Notes under the pieces: generated by a model
The model's database searches: none
The model's input: only the letters and a program-made list of their open reading frames with translations
Told to the model about the DNA's origin: nothing
Translations under genes and position numbers: made by a program
Part shown: piece by piece, positions 60,365 through 64,000 of the stretch
How the letters are laid out: every line of letters starts with the position of its first letter
Position numbering within the stretch: position 1 is the first letter of the stretch
Assembly: GCA_024426085.1 (NCBI GenBank)
Contig: CP087974.1
Span: 4,258,001 to 4,322,000, forward strand
Reading direction: 5' to 3'
From: Rhizobium sp. RCAM05350
Lineage (GTDB): Bacteria; Pseudomonadota; Alphaproteobacteria; Rhizobiales; Rhizobiaceae
DNA: 64,000 nucleotides

Positions 60365-60841
60365 TTTTCCCGTCCCCTCCTGAAGCTGACCGGTCTAGTG
60401 ACCCGCGCGGTTTCAGCCATCCCCGTCAAAACGATTATAAATCGCAAGTTAGATCATTAGTATACGGGAAAACACAATTCTTGGGAGCAGGATTGGTCCG
60501 GGATCAGCGACCCTGATACGTTTTGTCTCGCCCATCGGCCCTTTCGATGCGCTTCCGGAACAAAAATCAAGATTGTCGCACGTTTTCAGCAGGCGTGATC
60601 AATGGTGGAAAGCTTTACCAGTCCCCATTTTCACGCTACACTGGCTTCGTCTCCGAACCGGCCGCACCGCGCCGGCTTGGCCATCAAGAATTCTCCCAAA
60701 TCCACGCCGCCGATGAGCCGGAATGGTCGCATGCCGACGCGTGTTGGCTCAAAACGCTGCCACGATTTCTCGATCTGTCGGTTGACGATACCGGTTGTTG
60801 TTCCATCTTTGGTCCATGGTTCACTGTGGAGGAGACCCGAA
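60365..60841. other. 477-bp region between efflux operon and DUF1428 gene
   Basis: Holds the promoter region of the minus-strand efflux operon: AT-rich sequence around 60430-60480 with the 13-bp palindrome CGATT-ATA-AATCG (60432-60444), a candidate operator. Downstream of about 60500 there are open frames without recognisable protein sequence. I see no RNA gene. Confidence 0.45.
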
Positions 60842-61194
60842 ATGCCCTATGTCGATGGATTTATCGTTGCCGTCCCGAAGGATAATATCGAAGCCTACAA
60901 GGACATGGGCGCGCCGCAGGCAACGTTTGGAAAGAATATGGTGCGCTCTCCTATGTCGAATGCATCGGCGACGATGTGCCCTATGGCGAACTCACTTCTT
61001 TTCCCCGAGCTGTCCAGGCAAAGGACAACGAAGTGGTGATCTTTGCCTGGATCACCTACCCCTCGCGTGAGGAACGGGATGCGATCAACGCCAAGGTCAT
61101 GGCCGATCCGCGGCTTTCGAGCGACAAATGGACCATGCCGTTCGACGGCAAGCGCATGATCTATGGTGGTTTCAAGAGCTTCATCGAGCTATGA
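60842..61194 (+). CDS. DUF1428 (YbaA-like) protein (frameshifted)
   Basis: About 117 residues, GGAGGAGACCCGAA before the ATG. MPYVDGFIVAVPKDNIEAYK, then, past a shift near 60925, ATFGKEYGALSYVECIGDDV, PYGELTSFPRAVQAKDNEVV, IFAWITYPSREERDAINAKV and MPFDGKRMIYGGFKSFIEL. The Y-V-D-G-F start and F-D-x-K-R-M-I-Y-G-G-F end are the DUF1428 signature. A dimeric ferredoxin-like fold is expected; function unknown. Confidence 0.88.
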
Positions 61195-61263
61195 CGGCGG
61201 TCTGAGCAACAGCATCAGGCCCTGCCTGCCTTTCGGCGCTGGTAGGGCCACGAAAGGGACGCC

Positions 61264-61686
61264 ATGCCCCAGACCATCATCAGCCTCTCCACCCGCGGCG
61301 CCGGTCTCTACGAGTTCACGGACGAGGCTGAGGCCTTCGTCCGCAAAGCCGGGCTGGAGGAGGGACTTTTGACCGTCTTCGTGCGCCACACTTCTTGCTC
61401 GCTGCTGATCCAGGAAAACGCAGATCCTGACGTCAATCACGATCTCGCCCGATTCTTCAAGCGCCTGGTGCCGCCGTCGGACGATCCGTCGATGGGCTGG
61501 ATCGTCCACACAGCCGAAGGGGCGGATGACATGCCCGCCCATATCAAGGCGGCACTCACGCAAACGTCGATCGGCATTCCCGTCGGCCAGGGCCTCCTGA
61601 TGCTCGGCACCTGGCAGGGGCTCTACCTCTTCGAACATCGCGACCGTCCGCATCACCGCGAGGTTGTGCTGCATCTGGGGCGATGA
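61264..61686 (+). CDS. YjbQ/UPF0047 family protein
   Basis: 140 residues, intact. ISLSTRGAGLYEFTDEAEAF, LLTVFVRHTSCSLLIQENAD, VNHDLARFFKRLVPPSDD, DDMPAHIKAALTQTSIGIPV and GTWQGLYLFEHRDRPHHREV are the conserved blocks, with H-T-S-C/A-S, H-x-x-A and a terminal E-H-R likely forming the metal site. E. coli YjbQ has thiamine-phosphate synthase side activity; the physiological role is not settled. GGGCCACGAAAGGGACGCC precedes the ATG. Confidence 0.93.
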   Translation: MPQTIISLSTRGAGLYEFTDEAEAFVRKAGLEEGLLTVFVRHTSCSLLIQENADPDVNHDLARFFKRLVPPSDDPSMGWIVHTAEGADDMPAHIKAALTQTSIGIPVGQGLLMLGTWQGLYLFEHRDRPHHREVVLHLGR

Positions 61687-61848
61687 CAAGGTTTTGGTGT
61701 TTGCGCTGGACAAGCCGATACCTGCGGGTGCAATCTGTGCAAACACCACCCGCAGTTCGCTTTCCATTCCCGGAACAAATTCAGGGCTTTGGCGTTATGT
61801 TTCGCCGGAGCGGTGAATACGCCCGGTTTGACACGCAGGGGAAGATCG

Positions 61849-62253
61849 TTGACCGACGCGCAGACCATTGCCAGCCGCTTCATGCAGGCCCTGAACGAAC
61901 GGGATTTCGAAATGATCGGCACATTCCTCGATGAGGACGTGGCGCTCGATACCCTGACCGGCCAGCGCACCATCGGCGCCGGCCCGTTGCGCATGGGGGT
62001 GATGAGCTATTTCCGCCATTTCGACGAAAGTTTTAGCGACATGGTGCTGATGCACGATGCCTTCGGCCAGCGCGTTGCCGTTGATGTGACCGCGCGCGGC
62101 CATTACCGCGAAACCATGCCGGGCTTTCCGGCAGCGAATGGCCAGTCCTATTCGATCCCGAGTGTCTTCGTCTTCGAGTTCGAAAACGGCGCCGTCACCC
62201 GCCTCAGCCACTATCGCAATATCCGCGTCTTCGAACAGATGCTCGCCCGCTGA
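61849..62253 (+). CDS. NTF2-like (ketosteroid isomerase-related) protein
   Basis: 134 residues from TTG at 61849 (MTDAQTIASRFMQALNERDF), preferred because AGGGGAAGATCG precedes it; an upstream frame to 61789 has no RBS. FLDEDVALDTLTGQRTIGAG, SYFRHFDESFSDMVLMHDAF and FEFENGAVTRLSHYRNIRVF are typical of SnoaL/ketosteroid isomerase-related proteins (cone-shaped fold). No catalytic assignment is possible. The gene is intact. Confidence 0.82.
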   Translation: MTDAQTIASRFMQALNERDFEMIGTFLDEDVALDTLTGQRTIGAGPLRMGVMSYFRHFDESFSDMVLMHDAFGQRVAVDVTARGHYRETMPGFPAANGQSYSIPSVFVFEFENGAVTRLSHYRNIRVFEQMLAR

Positions 62254-62426
62254 ACAAGATCACCGCCTTCTTCCTGCCATTCCAGCACGTTCTTGCTCCG
62301 GCTGAACCCCGGATGAACGGCAGATCTGGGTTCCGTTCAGCCACGCCGGATTAGTGTCTCGTCAATGCCCCGGAACAAAAGGCGGGCGGACGTCTCAAGG
62401 TTTTGGACCCATAAGGAGAAACAGTC

Positions 62427-62819
62427 ATGAAACAGATTTTTGCAAAGCTGGCCCTTGCCGGCATGATCGGTTTGACCGGCCTTGGTGCCACTGTCGCACT
62501 GGCCTCCGCCGACACGCTGACATTCGGCATTCATTCCGGCGGTGTCGTCGATGTCCAGTATCGTGATCGCGACCGCGACCGTTATGGCGACGAGCGCGAC
62601 TGGGATCGCGACCGCCGTCATCGTCCGGGCTGGGGCCATCAGCGCCGTGGCCGCTGCGACCCTTGGCTTGCGGCCGACAAGGCGCGTGCCAACGGACTGC
62701 GCCGTGCCCGCGTCGTTGACGTATCGCCACGCCGTGTCGTCGTTGAAGGCCGCCGCTGGGGCGAATACCGCCGCGTCGTGTTTGCCAATGCGCGCGGCTG
62801 CCCGTTCATCGGCCGCTGA
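62427..62819 (+). CDS. Secreted Arg/Asp-rich protein
   Basis: 130 residues. Signal peptide MKQIFAKLALAGMIGLTGLG, cleavage after ALASA. The mature chain has TLTFGIHSGGVVDVQYRDRD, a highly charged RDRDRDRYGDERDWDRDRRH tract, then CDPWLAADKARANGLRRARV and VVDVSPRRVVVEGRR, ending in ARGCPFIGR with a second Cys. Rhizobial genomes carry similar short secreted proteins of unknown role, some labelled antifreeze protein without evidence. ATAAGGAGAAACAGTC precedes the ATG. The gene is intact and followed by a terminator. Confidence 0.78.
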   Translation: MKQIFAKLALAGMIGLTGLGATVALASADTLTFGIHSGGVVDVQYRDRDRDRYGDERDWDRDRRHRPGWGHQRRGRCDPWLAADKARANGLRRARVVDVSPRRVVVEGRRWGEYRRVVFANARGCPFIGR

Positions 62820-62911
62820 CACTCAAATCGCGCTGATCCCGGCCGCGAACGGCTGGGATCGAAGCCCGGAAGTCCTTCCGCCTTGTCTCCCCGGCCGGCG
62901 GAAAGGTCTGG

Positions 62912-62943
62912 CCCCTCGCGGTTTACCGCGGGGGATTTTTTGT
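62912..62943 (+). terminator. Rho-independent terminator after the Arg/Asp-rich gene
   Basis: CCCCTCGCGG pairs with CCGCGGGGG around TTTA (one bulged base), followed by ATTTTTTGTTT. It lies 93 bp past the stop. Confidence 0.85.
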
Positions 62944-62970
62944 TTGGGCCGGCACATGCGGAACACAAAC

Positions 62971-62990
62971 AAAACCCGCCGAAGCGGGGT
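62971..62990 (-). terminator. Rho-independent terminator of the SIMPL gene
   Basis: On the minus strand CCCCGC-TTCG-GCGGG has a stable UUCG tetraloop and is followed by TTTTGTTTG. It lies 31 bp past the SIMPL stop. Confidence 0.85.
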
Positions 62991-63020
62991 TCGTTTTCCA
63001 TGGCTCTGCGTGAAAAGCAC

Positions 63021-63762
63021 TTATTGCCTGATCGCGAAAGTGACGTTGACAGTGACGTTATAGCTGTTTTCTCCCGTCGTGATCGGTACGGCGTCGCCGG
63101 CATATTCCTTTGCCATGGTGCGCATCATCGGCATCGGTTCAGGCCGGGATGAATTCTCTGAAATCTCGACGATACGGCCGAGCGAGACGCCTGCGGCTTC
63201 CGAAAGCACCTTGGCCTTGGCAACGGCATCCGTCACCGCCGACTTGCGGGCTTCTGTGATCGTTGCTTCCGGTTTGTCGTTGGAAAACTGGATCGAGCCG
63301 CCCTGGTTGACACCCAGCGTCACCGACTGGTCGATGATCTCGCCGAGTTTGGCAAGGTCGCGCACCTTGATGGTCAGCGAATTGGCCACCTGGTAACCGG
63401 TGAGCACCGGCTGACGGTTGCCGCCGTCGCTGTTGTCGGGATACTGGTATTGCGGATTGACGGCGAAACCGGAGGTCTGCAAGTCGCGGTCGGCAATGCC
63501 GCCGGTCTTCAGCGTTGAGCACCTCGGCCATCGCCTTGTTGTTGGCGTCGAGCGCTTCCTTGGCGGTCTTGGCATCCTTGACGACGCTCAACGACAGGAT
63601 CGCCATGTCCGGTGCAATGCTGGAGTGGCCTTCGCCGGAGACGGTGATCACGGCTTCACGCGGCGTGATGTCCTCGGCGAAAGCCGATGCGCTGGCGATA
63701 CCCGCAAAAGCGGCCGCCAAAACGACGGTCTTGAGGCGGCGGGGAAAGTAAGTCGATGTCAT
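63021..63762 (-). CDS. SIMPL (DUF541) domain periplasmic protein (frameshifted)
   Basis: About 247 residues, GGAGAGACCCCATCC before the ATG. Signal peptide LKTVVLAAAFAGIASASAFA. REAVITVSGEGHSSIAPDMA and ILSLSVVKDAKTAKEALDAN start the SIMPL fold; a shift near 63512 joins it to GGIADRDLQTSGFAVNPQYQ, YQVANSLTIKVRDLAKLGEI and SAVTDAVAKAKVLSEAAGVS, ending YNVTVNVTFAIRQ. E. coli YggE of this family lowers oxidative stress; mammalian SIMPL binds IRAK. The precise role here is unknown. Confidence 0.88.
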
Positions 63763-63922
63763 GGATGGGGTCTCTCCGGTTGTGTTTCGTCCCTGACAAC
63801 CTTCTTGATCATTGATTGTGTAGGGATTGGCGGCAACGTCTTGTGGGAAAACCAGTTTTCCGCTAGAGCCAGTCCCACCCGCGGTCTGCCATTGGCCCGC
63901 GGTCAACCGGACATGTCCGGCA

Positions 63923-63999
63923 GGGCCTGTAGCTCAATGGTTAGAGCCGGCGGCTCATAACCGCTTGGTTGGGGGTCTGAGTCCCCTCCGGGCCCACCA
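63923..63999 (+). tRNA. tRNA with CAU anticodon, probably tRNA-Ile2 (lysidine-type)
   Basis: Cloverleaf: acceptor GGGCCTG with CGGGCCC (one T-G), D-stem GCTC/GAGC, anticodon loop CTCATAA (anticodon CAT, here 63955-63957), discriminator A and encoded CCA at 63997-63999. The GGCGG-CTCATAA-CCGCTTGGT core resembles E. coli tRNA-Ile(CAU) more than elongator tRNA-Met, so Ile2 is favoured; the two cannot be separated safely by eye. The T-loop reads TCTGAGT rather than TTCGAGT and one extra C follows, probably sequence errors. Confidence 0.8.
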
Positions 64000-64000
64000 T

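Noticed and set aside
60523-60885. Open frame of about 120 codons before the DUF1428 gene
   Set aside because: Overlaps the DUF1428 start in another frame, with no coherent domain or RBS.

Overview
The window is chromosomal DNA of an alphaproteobacterium, most likely Rhizobiaceae (Rhizobium/Agrobacterium type). The evidence is high GC with rhizobial codon use, a greA-lpsB-lpsE-lpsD-lpsC-lrp neighbourhood like the one I recall from Sinorhizobium meliloti, and carB, carA, YqeY, dnaG and rpoD proteins whose reconstructed lengths and sequences look rhizobial. No phage, insertion sequence, CRISPR array or replication origin is visible.

The dominant property is a very high density of single-base frameshifts, roughly one per kilobase. 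They break genes a free-living bacterium cannot lose: carB at about six places, rpoD at three, dnaG at three and carA at two. Most are one extra base, often lengthening a short homopolymer; some are one missing base. Restoring the base recovers the family sequence on both sides. I read these as consensus errors of an unpolished assembly, and I annotate each such gene as one full-length CDS with shift positions. Intact genes include greA, recQ, an MFS and a MATE transporter, an HlyD protein and a histidine kinase.

Layout. 1-6.6 kb: a surface-polysaccharide cluster (GT2, acyltransferase, Lrp regulator, FkbM methyltransferase, GT2, two tandem GT4, opposing lpsB), then greA. 7.3-11.6 kb: an SDR remnant, a TetR repressor diverging from a flavin-type quinone oxidoreductase over a palindromic operator, an MFS pump behind a SoxR-type box, and a DUF900-like hydrolase. 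11.7-15.2 kb: carB with a terminator-like hairpin in its leader. 15.5-29.3 kb: small metabolic and regulatory genes (extended SDR, PmtA-like methyltransferase, TetR, HxlR with GST, HisKA_2 kinase, alcohol dehydrogenase, YpfJ-like peptidase), a tandem triplet of small secreted proteins, an alpha/beta hydrolase-cyclase fusion, and an aldo/keto reductase with a divergent LysR regulator. 28-32.5 kb: a resistance-like group (MFS, MATE, GNAT, CPT-like kinase, VOC). 32.6-43.1 kb: carA, YqeY, an unknown HTH-like protein, dnaG, LysE, a CSS-EAL phosphodiesterase, a lectin-like secreted protein and recQ.

43-50 kb: two paralogous small exported proteins flanking an SDR-barstar pair, an LprI-like protein cut by an amber codon, kbl-tdh (threonine to glycine), an IalB-like protein, an L,D-transpeptidase and a GFA enzyme. 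50.5-64 kb: rpoD, GYD and DUF427 proteins, a TonB-like DUF930 protein, an ArsR/AHSA1/PhnB group, a PadR(YqjI-like)-siderophore-interacting protein pair behind a perfect 11-bp inverted repeat, a small membrane protein-HlyD-DUF2955 efflux operon, DUF1428, YjbQ, an NTF2-like protein, an Arg/Asp-rich secreted protein, a SIMPL protein, and a CAU-anticodon tRNA at the right edge.

No single locus is a clearly new system. The best candidates for a second look are the secreted-protein triplet, the SoxR-box MFS, the PadR-operator/SIP pair, the carB leader hairpin and the paralogue pair around barstar.
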